DNA from: Treponema sp.
GTDB taxonomy: Bacteria; Spirochaetota; Spirochaetia; Treponematales; Treponemataceae
NCBI GenBank assembly: GCA_017464425.1
Contig: JAFUDX010000040.1
Coordinates: forward strand, 80,454 to 144,453
DNA: 64,000 bases
Reading direction: 5' to 3'
This document shows positions 43,480 through 52,710 of this stretch, one piece after another. The notes under the pieces are model-generated. The model made no database searches. It saw only the letters and a list, made by a program, of their open reading frames with translations, and had not been told where the DNA came from. Numbering within the stretch: the first letter of the stretch is position 1; every line of letters starts with the position of its first letter. Position numbers and translations under genes: made by a program.

Positions 43480-44640
43480 TTACTTTTCTGATTTTTGGTA
43501 GAACAATTTCTCCATGTCGACCGTCAAGAATCCGCTTCGGCCTGTTTTGTAAAAATCGCTTTCTTCCCATGCGACAATCAGATATTTTCCGCTCATCGCA
43601 AATGCTTGATACGAGTAGCGGCGAGGGAGTTTTGGCAGACGGAACGCAACGGTTTTGCCATTATTAATGAGCGGAAGCCCATCGATTGAGCCAGAAAAAT
43701 AGGTCGTGCCATCGCCAAAAACAGCGCAAATCCAATTATCCTTGATGATTGCATTCGCCACCGTGCCGTCGTCCGTTGTTCCATGCTCAAAATAACGCGG
43801 AGACGAGCCGCCTGCATCACGGCAGGTGAGCGTAAAATTAAAATCTTTTGGGATTGATTTGAGCAAATCTTTGAGTCTGAGCGGTGCTTTTGAAAAATCT
43901 TCCGGTGTGATTAAATTTCGGTAAGTCGATTCGGAAATTTCAGAAACCGAAATGCTGCCCGTTTCCCCGCCGCGCGAAAAGGGATGAACGCTTGCCAAAT
44001 CCACCAGTGATTTCCACTTAATGTAGTGAAATGACACCTTGTTGTTCTTTGTCGATTTGACCGAACTCACCCAATCGGTACCGTCAAAATATGTTCCCGT
44101 AACTTCCCCGCTCTGCTCGATATTCAAATCGCCATATGTAATGACGGGGAAAAACATTTTTTGCTCTTCGGAAAGCCGAATAATATGGCTCTGACGGGGA
44201 TTTCCGCTCGCCGTTTTGTTGAAGAATGAATTCTTTACGAGCGTAAAATAGGGAATTCCGCTTTCAAAGACTAAATTTCCTGCCGTTGAATCTGAAAAAA
44301 GCTGGTAGTCTTGAATCAAAATCGGATTGTCGGTTGAATCAAAATAGAGCGCTCCCAAGTGATTTACGAGCAAGATAGATTTTCCATCCGCAGTGACATT
44401 TCCGTCACAGACACGCACGCTTTCCGTCCAGGGTTTGAGCGCAAGAATCGGAGAATGCTGCGGCAAGTCTATTTCAGAATACGAGCCGTCCCCAAAGTAG
44501 AACCATTTATGATCACCTGATTTTTGCGCCATTTCGATGTCAACTTTATTGCGGTTTTGGTGCATGGAAACTTTTTTTGTACATCCAGAAAGGAGCAGAC
44601 ATACAGAGAATATGATAAGGCAGTGTTTTGGCAATTTCAT
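43480..44640 (-). CDS. Lipoprotein of unknown function
   Basis: The 386-aa product from the ATG at 44640 has a lipoprotein signal peptide with lipobox LLSGC (Cys19). A longer GTG-initiated frame from 44679 would overlap the kinase stop and add a poor N-terminus. The rest is beta-rich with repeated short blocks (ILLVNHLGALYFDST, GDLNIEQSGEVTGTYFDG, NWICAVFGDGTTYFSGS, GKYLIVAWEESDF), suggesting a propeller-like fold. It ends 54 nt upstream of the beta-barrel start, same strand. The function is unknown. Confidence 0.6.
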   Translation of the reverse strand: MKLPKHCLIIFSVCLLLSGCTKKVSMHQNRNKVDIEMAQKSGDHKWFYFGDGSYSEIDLPQHSPILALKPWTESVRVCDGNVTADGKSILLVNHLGALYFDSTDNPILIQDYQLFSDSTAGNLVFESGIPYFTLVKNSFFNKTASGNPRQSHIIRLSEEQKMFFPVITYGDLNIEQSGEVTGTYFDGTDWVSSVKSTKNNKVSFHYIKWKSLVDLASVHPFSRGGETGSISVSEISESTYRNLITPEDFSKAPLRLKDLLKSIPKDFNFTLTCRDAGGSSPRYFEHGTTDDGTVANAIIKDNWICAVFGDGTTYFSGSIDGLPLINNGKTVAFRLPKLPRRYSYQAFAMSGKYLIVAWEESDFYKTGRSGFLTVDMEKLFYQKSEK

Positions 44641-44646
44641 AGGTTT

Positions 44647-44652
44647 ATTATC
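44647..44652 (-). promoter_or_regulatory. -10 element 6 nt before the lipoprotein start (leaderless)
   Basis: On the minus strand GATAAT is followed by AAACCT and the ATG at 44640. Confidence 0.5.
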
Positions 44653-44663
44653 GGAGAAAATAA

Positions 44664-44681
44664 ATCCATAGATTAACACAG
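44664..44681. repeat. Half-copy of the CACAGATT repeat at a stop codon
   Basis: ATCCATAGATTAACACAG is a degenerate single arm of the repeat. On the minus strand it supplies the TGTTAA that ends the FIST kinase gene (Cys and stop). Confidence 0.5.
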
Positions 44682-47600
44682 TTTTAGAACCGCCGCCGCG
44701 TCCACATCGCGCACAGCCTTTTTGAGTTTTTTGAATAGCTGAGCCTGTGTTTCTGCCATCGAATAGGAATCAAGTTCTTTTATGATTGCATCAGCCGTGT
44801 CAAAATCAAAAACCGAAACGACTTCTTTGATTGCAGAAACCGCCTCCGTAAACTTTTGCTCGGAAATGGCAGGCATGTCGCTTTGCGCAGAAACAGAAGC
44901 GTTTGCACTGGGCTTTCCGACAAGCGGGGCAAGTTTTACAAGAAAAGAGCGGTAATCACTAAGCAACTGCGGCGTTTTTTGCGCGATTTTTCCAGAATCA
45001 ACCGCATTTCCTGCTGCCTCAAGCTCTTTTGCCAGCTCAGAAAGTTCTGCAGCTCCGATGAGCCGTGCAGATGATTTGAGCGCATGAACGAGAATCGTGT
45101 AGTTTTTCCAGTCGCCAGATGCAGCATACGATTCTATCAGGCTTGCTTTTTCTTCGATTGAATCAGAGAAATTACGGACAGCCTCCAAAAACACCTCTTT
45201 TCCGCCACAATTTTTGAGCGCAGCTTCAATGTCAAGTCCGAAAATATCTTTAAAGAAAGCACTTGAGATAAATTCAGCATGACGATGAGAGAGCGCGGTT
45301 TGCTCGCTTGCATCTGAAGAGTGCGTGCCATTCTGATAGGTCGCAGAATCTTCCAGAGTCTGGGATAGCTGCTCTTCGACAAACCTCGTATCTCCTGGCA
45401 AAATCAGTTTTTCTTTTGGAAGAAGACGGGCAATCATTTCTTCAAGTTTTTTGGAATCAATGGGCTTTGAAAGATAGTCGGTAAAGCCCGTTGAAAGATA
45501 CAGTTCTTTTGCCCCGCTAATCGCATTTGCCGTAAGCGCAACCGCCGGCGTGTTTTTGTTGATTGAAACGGAATCCGTAAAATTTGCCACTAGGAATTCA
45601 ATGCCGTCCATTTTGGGCATGAGGTGGTCAACAAAAAGAATGTCGTATTCATTTTGCCGAACCAACTGCAAGGCTTCTTCGCCGCTTAACGCCGTGTCGA
45701 TTTGAATTCTCGTTGACCGCAACAATCCTTTTACGACGGTAAGATTGACAGGTGTGTCATCAATAACAAGGATTTTTGCACCTGGTGCCTGGAAACTTTC
45801 AGAATAGGAAGCGGCTTCCTTCAGAAGCGCCTTTTGCGCCTCTTCGCGCGTGCCGATTCGTTCCCAATCGCGGACGGTCTGCTCCACAGTGAATGAAAAT
45901 GTGCTTCCTTTGCCATACACGCTTTTTACCTCAAGCTGCGTTCCCATTTGCGAAAGAAGCCCGTTCACAATACTCATTCCCAAGCCCGTTCCCTCGATTG
46001 AGCGATTCCGACTTTCTTCAATCCGCTCAAACGGCTTGTACAGTTTTTCCAAATCCTCTTCTTTGATACCGATTCCCGTGTCCGCAACAGAAATTTTTAA
46101 TAAGATAGAATTGCTCCCTGCTCCCTGCTCTCTGCTAACTGTTAGCGTGACCGAGCCGCTTGGCGTGTATTTTACCGCATTCGTGAGGATATTGAGCGCA
46201 CACTGCTTGATTCGCGTTTCGTCGCCGTAGAGAAGGTGCGGCATTGTTTCGTCCACAGAGACGATGAATTTGAGCCCCTTTCCTTCGGCACGGCTTTCAA
46301 TCATGTTCGCCAAATCCGTAATCGTAGAGCGCAAGTCATAATTATCGGGGATAATTTCCATTTTGCCTGCTTCGATTTTTGAGAAGTCGAGAATGTCATT
46401 TATAATAGAAAGAAGGGATTTTCCGCTTGATTGAATATCGCGCGCATAGCCTTTGATTGCCTGCTCATTCGACTCGCGCAAAATCATTTCGTCAAGACCG
46501 AGCACGGCATTGATTGGTGAGCGAATTTCGTGGCTCATGTTGCTCAAAAAGGCAGATTTTGCCTCGTTCGCCGCGTTTGCCGCCCGCGTTGCCTCGCGAA
46601 GTTCATGCGTGGTCGCTTCTAGGAAGGTAACAAGACGCTCTGTAATCGGAATTGAAACACCGATTTGCCTGTCAAAGCCAGAAGCAATTGTTGCTTCAGT
46701 CCATTCAACGCTCGATTGTTCGCGTTGTTCTTGCAGTGAATGCAATCCACCCGCATGAGGAGCGTGCATTTCTCCAAAATCTTCGGAAAAATCACGGTGA
46801 ACATGCGAATGAGTTTCGGTTTTGTGCGGATTATCAAACGAAATGCCAGGAATGAGCGGTTTGTGCAACTCATGGCTTTTTGCCTCGCCTTCACGCAAGC
46901 CGATTGCGACCAACTGGCTGTTGAACACACCGCCCTGTCCTTTGTAGCGGTACAATTCCGAAAATCCGTGGCAATACACAAGCTCCGACACTACATGAGC
47001 GTAAAAATCGATTTCTTCATGGGCGCAGTCTTTCAAGAAAATCGCGCGGTTCGCGCACGCGTACAAGAAAATTGCCTGTGGCGCAAAATCCCGCATCCGG
47101 AAGCTCGCCTCTTCGGTCTTGCTCAAAATCTCGCTCGCCTTTCCGTAGCTGAATCGGATATACTCGCCATCGCGCACATCGCCCATTGTGTTGATTTCGC
47201 CCTTTTCGTTAAAACCACACGGAACACGCGCCATGAGATAGCCGTTTCGGTTCACCACAATCGGGAATTCACAGATATTCGACACAAAATGCGCGTCCGG
47301 CTCAACATCAAGGTATTTTTTGAAAATCTGCGTGGCAGGAAGACCGTCTATCGTTTTGATGATTGAATCGCCTACGATGCCAGGCTCGCCCGACTCAACG
47401 AGCATTTCCTTTCCGATTGGCTTCCATGAAAAAAGGCTTTCCGTGTAAAAATGAAGATTTTTGCCAGAGAAGATTGCAGCCACAATGCCGTTCCGAATCA
47501 TCTTGTTTCCGAACGCAAACGGAGCTTGGTCGTTTACATCGGCAGTATTGATATTCGCAATCGAGCCGAAAAAAGGAATGTCTTCGTAGCCGCGCGTCAC

Positions 47601-48026
47601 TTCGTCCATGAAGTGCGATGCTTTAAATGTGATGCCGCTTCCGAGCAAAAGAACGCCCCTTGCGTCTTGTGTTGCTTCAAGATTTTTTTTGAAATCAGCG
47701 ACTATTTTTTGCATGGGCAGTTTTTCAGCGTCATAGTCAAAGACCGTGACTTCAGATTCATCAAAAAAACAAAAATTGAAGCGCATGAGTTTTTCGTTAT
47801 TCAAGCCGACGACAGGATTGCCGTACAAACTCATTCCCACGACTTTTGCCTGCGGGAGCGCGTTTTGAGATGCTTCGAGCACTTTCTGCGCCTCTTCTGC
47901 CGAAAAACGCGAAATATACAACTGAACGAAAATTGTTTTGGCGTGGGTGTACTCGCTGTAAAACTTCATGTCAGAAAGCCGCTGCAAATCGGCTTCACTC
48001 GTCACATCAAATGTCCGCTGAATCAT
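44673..48026 (-). CDS. FIST-domain hybrid histidine kinase with receiver and Hpt
   Basis: The 1117-aa cytoplasmic protein has FIST-N and FIST-C sensor domains (about 25-390, GVLLLGSGI, CHGFSELYRYKGQGG), then HisKA with His499 in NMSHEIRSPINAVLG, a HATPase domain (NILTNAVKYT, DTGIGI, GTGLGMSI), a receiver with its phospho-Asp in ILFVDHLMP, and an Hpt domain (LVHALKSSARLIGA). FIST domains are thought to bind small ligands such as amino acids. The phosphate should pass His-Asp-His to a separate regulator. It has a -10 element 6 nt before the ATG. A loop in the HATPase is encoded by a GCAGGGA-type repeat tract. Confidence 0.93.
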   Translation of the reverse strand: MIQRTFDVTSEADLQRLSDMKFYSEYTHAKTIFVQLYISRFSAEEAQKVLEASQNALPQAKVVGMSLYGNPVVGLNNEKLMRFNFCFFDESEVTVFDYDAEKLPMQKIVADFKKNLEATQDARGVLLLGSGITFKASHFMDEVTRGYEDIPFFGSIANINTADVNDQAPFAFGNKMIRNGIVAAIFSGKNLHFYTESLFSWKPIGKEMLVESGEPGIVGDSIIKTIDGLPATQIFKKYLDVEPDAHFVSNICEFPIVVNRNGYLMARVPCGFNEKGEINTMGDVRDGEYIRFSYGKASEILSKTEEASFRMRDFAPQAIFLYACANRAIFLKDCAHEEIDFYAHVVSELVYCHGFSELYRYKGQGGVFNSQLVAIGLREGEAKSHELHKPLIPGISFDNPHKTETHSHVHRDFSEDFGEMHAPHAGGLHSLQEQREQSSVEWTEATIASGFDRQIGVSIPITERLVTFLEATTHELREATRAANAANEAKSAFLSNMSHEIRSPINAVLGLDEMILRESNEQAIKGYARDIQSSGKSLLSIINDILDFSKIEAGKMEIIPDNYDLRSTITDLANMIESRAEGKGLKFIVSVDETMPHLLYGDETRIKQCALNILTNAVKYTPSGSVTLTVSREQGAGSNSILLKISVADTGIGIKEEDLEKLYKPFERIEESRNRSIEGTGLGMSIVNGLLSQMGTQLEVKSVYGKGSTFSFTVEQTVRDWERIGTREEAQKALLKEAASYSESFQAPGAKILVIDDTPVNLTVVKGLLRSTRIQIDTALSGEEALQLVRQNEYDILFVDHLMPKMDGIEFLVANFTDSVSINKNTPAVALTANAISGAKELYLSTGFTDYLSKPIDSKKLEEMIARLLPKEKLILPGDTRFVEEQLSQTLEDSATYQNGTHSSDASEQTALSHRHAEFISSAFFKDIFGLDIEAALKNCGGKEVFLEAVRNFSDSIEEKASLIESYAASGDWKNYTILVHALKSSARLIGAAELSELAKELEAAGNAVDSGKIAQKTPQLLSDYRSFLVKLAPLVGKPSANASVSAQSDMPAISEQKFTEAVSAIKEVVSVFDFDTADAIIKELDSYSMAETQAQLFKKLKKAVRDVDAAAVLKLC
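46113..46146. repeat. Heptanucleotide CTCCCTG-type repeat inside the kinase gene
   Basis: GCTCCCTGCTCCCTGCTC then TCTGCTAACTGTTAG contains three near-perfect 7-bp units. On the minus strand it encodes SREQGAGSNS in a loop of the HATPase domain where the paralogue at 50.6 kb has unrelated residues of nearly the same length. Confidence 0.65.
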
Positions 48027-48032
48027 AGAAAA

Positions 48033-48038
48033 AGTATA
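48033..48038 (-). promoter_or_regulatory. -10 element 6 nt before the FIST kinase start (leaderless)
   Basis: On the minus strand TATACT is followed by TTTTCT and the ATG at 48026. No ribosome-binding site is present. Confidence 0.55.
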
Positions 48039-48073
48039 ACAGAAGAAAAGCAGTGAGAAAAGAAAAACTTTGC

Positions 48074-48110
48074 AAAAAAAATCCCATTCAGCACTTTTGC
48101 TAAATGGGAA
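48074..48110 (-). terminator. Terminator of tRNA-Asn
   Basis: On the minus strand CCCATTTAGCA pairs with TGCTGAATGGG around a short loop, followed by a run of eight T residues, starting 6 nt beyond the tRNA 3' end. Confidence 0.85.
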
Positions 48111-48115
48111 AAAAA

Positions 48116-48188
48116 CGACCCCTGCTGGGCTTGAACCAGCGACACACGGATTAACAGTCCGTTGCTCTACCGACTGAGCTAAGGGATC
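48116..48188 (-). tRNA. tRNA-Asn (GTT)
   Basis: A 73-nt cloverleaf is complete on the minus strand: acceptor GATCCCT with AGGGGTC, D-arm GCTCAGTCGGTAGAGC, anticodon stem ACGGA/TCCGT with loop CTGTTAA (anticodon GTT), and T-arm GCTGGTTCAAGCCCAGC. The discriminator is G, and CCA is not encoded. It is a single-gene unit with its own promoter and terminator. Confidence 0.97.
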
Positions 48189-48212
48189 ACACTGTTCTTG
48201 CGAACGAATGTT

Positions 48213-48241
48213 ATATTATATGAATCACAAAAAAGTGTCAA
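48213..48241 (-). promoter_or_regulatory. tRNA-Asn promoter
   Basis: On the minus strand TTGACA (48236-48241), 17-nt spacer, TAATAT (48213-48218), ending 25 nt before the tRNA 5' end. Confidence 0.8.
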
Positions 48242-48295
48242 TAGATTTGCCGATTTTTACCATTTTTTTCTTAAACACAATTTTTCGTTTTTTGA

Positions 48296-48324
48296 TTGGA
48301 AAAAATAATGACCTATGATATAAT
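48296..48324 (+). promoter_or_regulatory. Promoter of the receiver / hybrid-kinase pair
   Basis: TTGGAA (48296-48301), 17-nt spacer, TATAAT (48319-48324). The ATG at 48357 has a GGAG site. Confidence 0.7.
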
Positions 48325-48356
48325 AGTTTCTTAGAGAATTTGGAGATTCAATAACT

Positions 48357-49118
48357 ATGGAAAGAAGCATTTTATTCGTAAGTGAAGCACAAAACTTTTT
48401 GGTCACCGCCATGATTAAAGCACTCAAAGAGGCTCGTTTTGAGGTCTCAACTGCTGAACCTGATATGGTAGAAATCTCACTCATTCAGAATATTCCTGAT
48501 ATCTACATCGTATATCTTGAAGGTGATTTAAATAAATTCAACGGCACGCTCAAATTTCTCAAAAAGCTCGTTATCGAAGAAGGCAAAGACCGCGTTCTCT
48601 ATCTTATCGGTAACCCTATGGAAATCGAAGCCGCATACGAAGTGTATCCCAAAACACTCGTTTCAGCGGCATTCAGCCGTCCGGTAAACATTCAGGATGT
48701 CATCAAAAAGCTCAATATGCTCATCACGAGCGAAGAAGGCGGCACGCCTGGTCACAAAAAAATCCTCGTCGTTGATGATGACAGCGTTATGCTCCGCACC
48801 ATGAAGACATGGCTTTCGCGCAAATACGAAGTCTACATGGCAAATTCTGGTCTTAACGCGCTCCAGTTCCTCGGTCAGAATCATGTTGACTTAATTCTCC
48901 TCGATTACGAAATGCCCGTTGCGTCAGGATTGCAGATTTTTGAGATGCTCAAGCATGATCCCAATCTTTCGCACATTCCTGTCATCTTCCTTACTTCAAA
49001 AGACGACAAAGAAACAGTTATGAAGGTGCTCGCCGCAGGACCAGAAAAATACATGCTCAAATCAACCGAGCCAGATTTGCTGCTCAAAACGGTCGATGAC
49101 TTCTTCAAAGGCAAATAA
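48357..49118 (+). CDS. Response regulator with a degenerate N-terminal receiver and an intact C-terminal receiver
   Basis: The 253-aa protein has two receiver-like halves. The N-terminal half (1-118) keeps the fold (SILFVSEAQNFLVTAMIKALKEA) but lacks the acidic pair and phospho-Asp, so it is a pseudo-receiver. The C-terminal half (KKILVVDDDSVMLRTMKTWL) has the DD pair, phospho-Asp183 in LILLDYEMP, and the conserved Thr and Lys (FLTSKDD, MLKSTEP). There is no DNA-binding or enzymatic output, so it acts by protein contact. Its TAA shares a base with the ATG of the hybrid kinase, which is likely its partner. Confidence 0.88.
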   Translation: MERSILFVSEAQNFLVTAMIKALKEARFEVSTAEPDMVEISLIQNIPDIYIVYLEGDLNKFNGTLKFLKKLVIEEGKDRVLYLIGNPMEIEAAYEVYPKTLVSAAFSRPVNIQDVIKKLNMLITSEEGGTPGHKKILVVDDDSVMLRTMKTWLSRKYEVYMANSGLNALQFLGQNHVDLILLDYEMPVASGLQIFEMLKHDPNLSHIPVIFLTSKDDKETVMKVLAAGPEKYMLKSTEPDLLLKTVDDFFKGK

Positions 49119-52033
49119 TGGACGAAAAGGCTTATAATTCATATTTTTTCTTACGCAAAAAAGAATTTCGCATCACCATTCCTCTTACGGCACTCATTTG
49201 CTTTATACTTCTCCTGCTGATTGAGCATTTGTATCCAGAAACATACTCCCAGTTTCGGGGGCTGATTTCTCATCAAAACCGCTGCTATACACAAGTCATT
49301 CCCATTATGATTCTTACCTCGCTTTCAGGGTATCTCTCTGGGGCATTGGTCGTGCTTGCCTATTTTGGTATCGAATGTATGATTCAGCACACAATGGCAT
49401 ACCATGCGTTTGTGCTTCTCATTGCCTCTCTCATCGCCAATTTTCCCGTAAATCACGGCACATACAAAAGCATATGGCGAACAGCCGTCTTTGTGCTTAT
49501 TTCCGCGCTGATTTTAGGAAACGGCTGGCAGTTTCTTACGGTTATTCTTGAAGGCAAAACTGTCTTCGTTGAGTCAGAAATTTTTCATTTTCTAACGGCC
49601 CTTCCGGCATGTGCCTTTGTGGGCGCATTTTTCTACATTTACTACAATTTTTTCCCAGACAGCATAAAAGACTGGTTCTTTTCAAGCACCTTTGAGTCAA
49701 AAAATTTAAACAGCATCCGGCAAGCTATCGAAAAGCGAAAAGGGCAAAAAATCAGCGTAAAAATCACCCGAATGATTGTCTCTGAGGCATTGGTTCTGAT
49801 TTTTGCGGGCTTTGGTTTCGCAAACGGGCTTCTTTCTGAATTCAACATTTTTGACGCGTGGGGCGGAGTCGTCTTTGCGACACGGCTCACGATTTTAATG
49901 GCAATAGTCGGAGTTCCCATCGTCCTCTTCTGCTTTACATTTGCGAATCTGAACATCACGCACCCGATTGCGCTCATGGCAAAGGCGGTCGAAGACAGCA
50001 ATTTCTGCAACATCACCGAGCACACACGAGATGTTCCGCGCCTTGACATCAAAGAACTCAAAATCAATTTAAAAGACGAAATCGGCGTTCTGTACGATTC
50101 TCTGGTCGATATGCTTTCAACCACACAGAATTACATCAAAAATCTTGAACGCTCGCAACTCTTAGAAACACAACTCGCCACGGCAAAGGCGGCAAGCAAG
50201 GCAAAAACGGACTTCCTTTCAAACATGTCCCACGAAATCCGAACACCAATCAATGCGGTTTTGGGCTTGAACGAAATGATTATCCGTGAAAGCAAAGATG
50301 CAGAAATCACAAAATACGCAAAAGATGTCGAAAACGCAGGAAAAAGCTTGCTCAGCATCGTAAACGACATTCTTGATTTTTCAAAAATTGAAGCCGGCAA
50401 ACTGGAAATCATTCCAACGAATTACGATTTAAGCTCCGCGATAAACGACTTAATCAACATGATTTCAAAACGCGCGAACGACAAGCATCTTGCCTTTAAT
50501 GTCGAAGTCGCCCCTGACACACCGCATCTTCTCTTCGGTGACGATGTCCGACTTAAACAGTGCTGCTTGAATATTCTTACGAATGCAGTCAAATATACAA
50601 ACGAAGGCTCGGTCGCGCTCAAAATTTCTGGCAAAAAAACAGATTATTCCCATGTCATGCTCACCATTCATGTCGTGGATACTGGAATCGGAATCAAAGA
50701 CAAAGATATTCCCAAACTTTTTACGGCATTTCAGCGCGTTGAAGAAAAACGAAACCGCACCATCGAAGGAACGGGATTGGGCTTGAACATCGTACAAAGT
50801 CTTTTAAGTCTTATGAATTCACGGCTTGAGGTCGTGAGTATGTACGGTGCAGGTTCTGATTTTTATTTTTCTGTATTGCAAGGAGTTATCGACTGGGAGC
50901 CGATTGGTGACTTCAGAGAGACATACAAAAAGAGCCTTGAAAACGCCACCGCATATCATGAGCTTTTCAAAGCCCCGAACGCAAAGATTCTTGTGGTTGA
51001 CGACACAGAACTCAATCTTACGGTCGTAAAAGGCCTGCTCAAGCAGACAGAAATCCAAATCGACACCGTTATCAGCGGTTATGATGCGCTTGAAGCCCTG
51101 CAAAAAACGCACTACGACATTGTGTTCCTTGACCACCGAATGCCCGGAATGGACGGTATTCAGACATTTGAAAAGATGCTCACGCTCGAAAACAATATGA
51201 GCAAAGGCGTGCCCGTCATCGCGCTCACAGCGAATGCAGTTGCCGGCGCAAAAGAAATGTATCTTTCCAAAGGCTTTTCTGATTACATGACCAAGCCAAT
51301 TGAAGGCGAAAAACTTGAAGATTTGATTCTCAGATATTTGCCAGAAAACCTTGTCCAAAAGTATCAGGCCGAAAAAGACGATGAAGAAGAAATCGCCATG
51401 CTTGACGAAAACGGCGAAGTCCAGGATTCAGGCTCTGCCGTCAAAGACGAAAAAATCCTACAAATCACGGGAATCAATCTTGAAGACGCACTCAAATACA
51501 CGGGTGGCGAAGAAGTACTTTGCCCCACGCTCAAAGAATTCTACCGTGTCATCGATAAAAATTCCGCCGAGATTGAGCAATTTGCCGCCGATAAAGACTG
51601 GCGGAACTACACGATTTTGGTTCATGCGCTCAAAAGCTCAGCCCGCTTGATTGGTGCCGAAAAGCTGTCCGAAGACGCAAAGTATCTCGAAAAATGCGGC
51701 GATGAAGAAAACGAGGCTGAAATCACCGCAAAAACACCCGCGCTTTTGGAACTGTACCGCTCATACAAAGAAAATCTTGCCCCATTGTGCGCAAACGACT
51801 GTGACGAAGATGAAGGCAAAGAAGAAATGCCCGTTGCCCAGTACGAAGAAGCCGTCTCAAATATTGGCGAGTGCATTTCCGCCTTCGACTACGACACGGC
51901 CGATCAAATTATCGCAATGATGAAGGATTTTAAAATTCCTGCCGAAAAAAAGCAGCATTTTGACGACTTGGTTGATGCCGTCAATTCCGTTGATCAAGAA
52001 CGAATTTTAAATCTGACTAAATCAGAAGGCTAA
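49118..52033 (+). CDS. Membrane hybrid histidine kinase with receiver and Hpt
   Basis: The 971-aa protein starts with about five transmembrane helices (17-190 region) resembling a MASE-like integral membrane sensor, another helix pair near 215-290, then HisKA with His372 in NMSHEIRTPINAVLG, a HATPase (NILTNAVKYT, DTGIGI, GTGLGLNI), a receiver (ILVVDDTELNLTVVKG, IVFLDHRMPG) and an Hpt (LVHALKSSARLIGA). It is closely related in the kinase-to-Hpt part to the FIST kinase. Its start overlaps the stop of the receiver gene. The stop codon overlaps the stop of the convergent HAD gene by 2 nt. Confidence 0.93.
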   Translation: MDEKAYNSYFFLRKKEFRITIPLTALICFILLLLIEHLYPETYSQFRGLISHQNRCYTQVIPIMILTSLSGYLSGALVVLAYFGIECMIQHTMAYHAFVLLIASLIANFPVNHGTYKSIWRTAVFVLISALILGNGWQFLTVILEGKTVFVESEIFHFLTALPACAFVGAFFYIYYNFFPDSIKDWFFSSTFESKNLNSIRQAIEKRKGQKISVKITRMIVSEALVLIFAGFGFANGLLSEFNIFDAWGGVVFATRLTILMAIVGVPIVLFCFTFANLNITHPIALMAKAVEDSNFCNITEHTRDVPRLDIKELKINLKDEIGVLYDSLVDMLSTTQNYIKNLERSQLLETQLATAKAASKAKTDFLSNMSHEIRTPINAVLGLNEMIIRESKDAEITKYAKDVENAGKSLLSIVNDILDFSKIEAGKLEIIPTNYDLSSAINDLINMISKRANDKHLAFNVEVAPDTPHLLFGDDVRLKQCCLNILTNAVKYTNEGSVALKISGKKTDYSHVMLTIHVVDTGIGIKDKDIPKLFTAFQRVEEKRNRTIEGTGLGLNIVQSLLSLMNSRLEVVSMYGAGSDFYFSVLQGVIDWEPIGDFRETYKKSLENATAYHELFKAPNAKILVVDDTELNLTVVKGLLKQTEIQIDTVISGYDALEALQKTHYDIVFLDHRMPGMDGIQTFEKMLTLENNMSKGVPVIALTANAVAGAKEMYLSKGFSDYMTKPIEGEKLEDLILRYLPENLVQKYQAEKDDEEEIAMLDENGEVQDSGSAVKDEKILQITGINLEDALKYTGGEEVLCPTLKEFYRVIDKNSAEIEQFAADKDWRNYTILVHALKSSARLIGAEKLSEDAKYLEKCGDEENEAEITAKTPALLELYRSYKENLAPLCANDCDEDEGKEEMPVAQYEEAVSNIGECISAFDYDTADQIIAMMKDFKIPAEKKQHFDDLVDAVNSVDQERILNLTKSEG

Positions 52034-52707
52034 AACCGAATCTGGCAGACTTCTTCCGCTCCGCTCACTAAAATTCCGCCCATGCCAAGCTCCAGCGCAA
52101 GAGCCAAATCAATGTCATAGCGATCACCGATTGAAATGCAGTCTGAATATGTGATTTTTTCGTTCTGAGGAAGCGCATTTGTTTTAAAAAAGTGCTCGTT
52201 TGCAATTTCCAACGCCTTATCCAAGATTTTTTTAGACGGTTTTGAAGCCATGCATGTATCAAGCCCCACGATTTCTGGGAAGAATTCAGAAATTCCGATG
52301 ACTTCAAGCGTTTTCCGTGCTGGCTCCACAGGATTATTGGTCACGCAAATCAAGTAAAATTTTTTGGAAAGTTCAGAAAGCACAGAAATCAGTTTTTCAT
52401 CACGGTGAAGATAGGCAGCGGGATCAAAAAGCGTTTTCCGCCATTCAATGCTTGTTTCGATAGAAACGCCGAAGAATTTAAAAAGATTTCCCAGAGAGAT
52501 TTTCTGCCCGTTGTGCTCCGCAGCCCATTTTCTGCGGAAATCAGAAATCATATTCCGCGCTCCGTCCGCAGAATAGCCGTTCAACTGCGCCCAATGGCGA
52601 ATTTGTGAATCAATCTGCTCATGAGCATATTCCGGGCAGGTATACAGTGTGGAATCGATGTCAAAAACAAGGACTTTGGGATTTTGGGGAAGGTTAAATG
52701 TCTCCAT
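52030..52707 (-). CDS. HAD-superfamily hydrolase, pyrimidine 5'-nucleotidase-like
   Basis: The 225-aa protein has the four HAD motifs: FDIDSTLYTC (I), CVTNNP (II), KPSKK (III) and SIGDRYDIDLA (IV). The DIDSTLY form with a helical cap fits the YjjG/SDT1-like pyrimidine nucleotidase or a small phosphatase. It is 3 nt downstream of the FGGY kinase gene, so the two probably handle the same phosphorylated compound or balance each other. Specific substrates cannot be assigned. Confidence 0.8.
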   Translation of the reverse strand: METFNLPQNPKVLVFDIDSTLYTCPEYAHEQIDSQIRHWAQLNGYSADGARNMISDFRRKWAAEHNGQKISLGNLFKFFGVSIETSIEWRKTLFDPAAYLHRDEKLISVLSELSKKFYLICVTNNPVEPARKTLEVIGISEFFPEIVGLDTCMASKPSKKILDKALEIANEHFFKTNALPQNEKITYSDCISIGDRYDIDLALALELGMGGILVSGAEEVCQIRF

Positions 52708-52710
52708 AAT

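Noticed and set aside
46740..47366. Long plus-strand reading frames opposite the FIST kinase and other minus-strand genes.
   Set aside because: They lack protein-like patterns and ribosome-binding sites and lie entirely opposite recognised genes, so they were treated as shadows.
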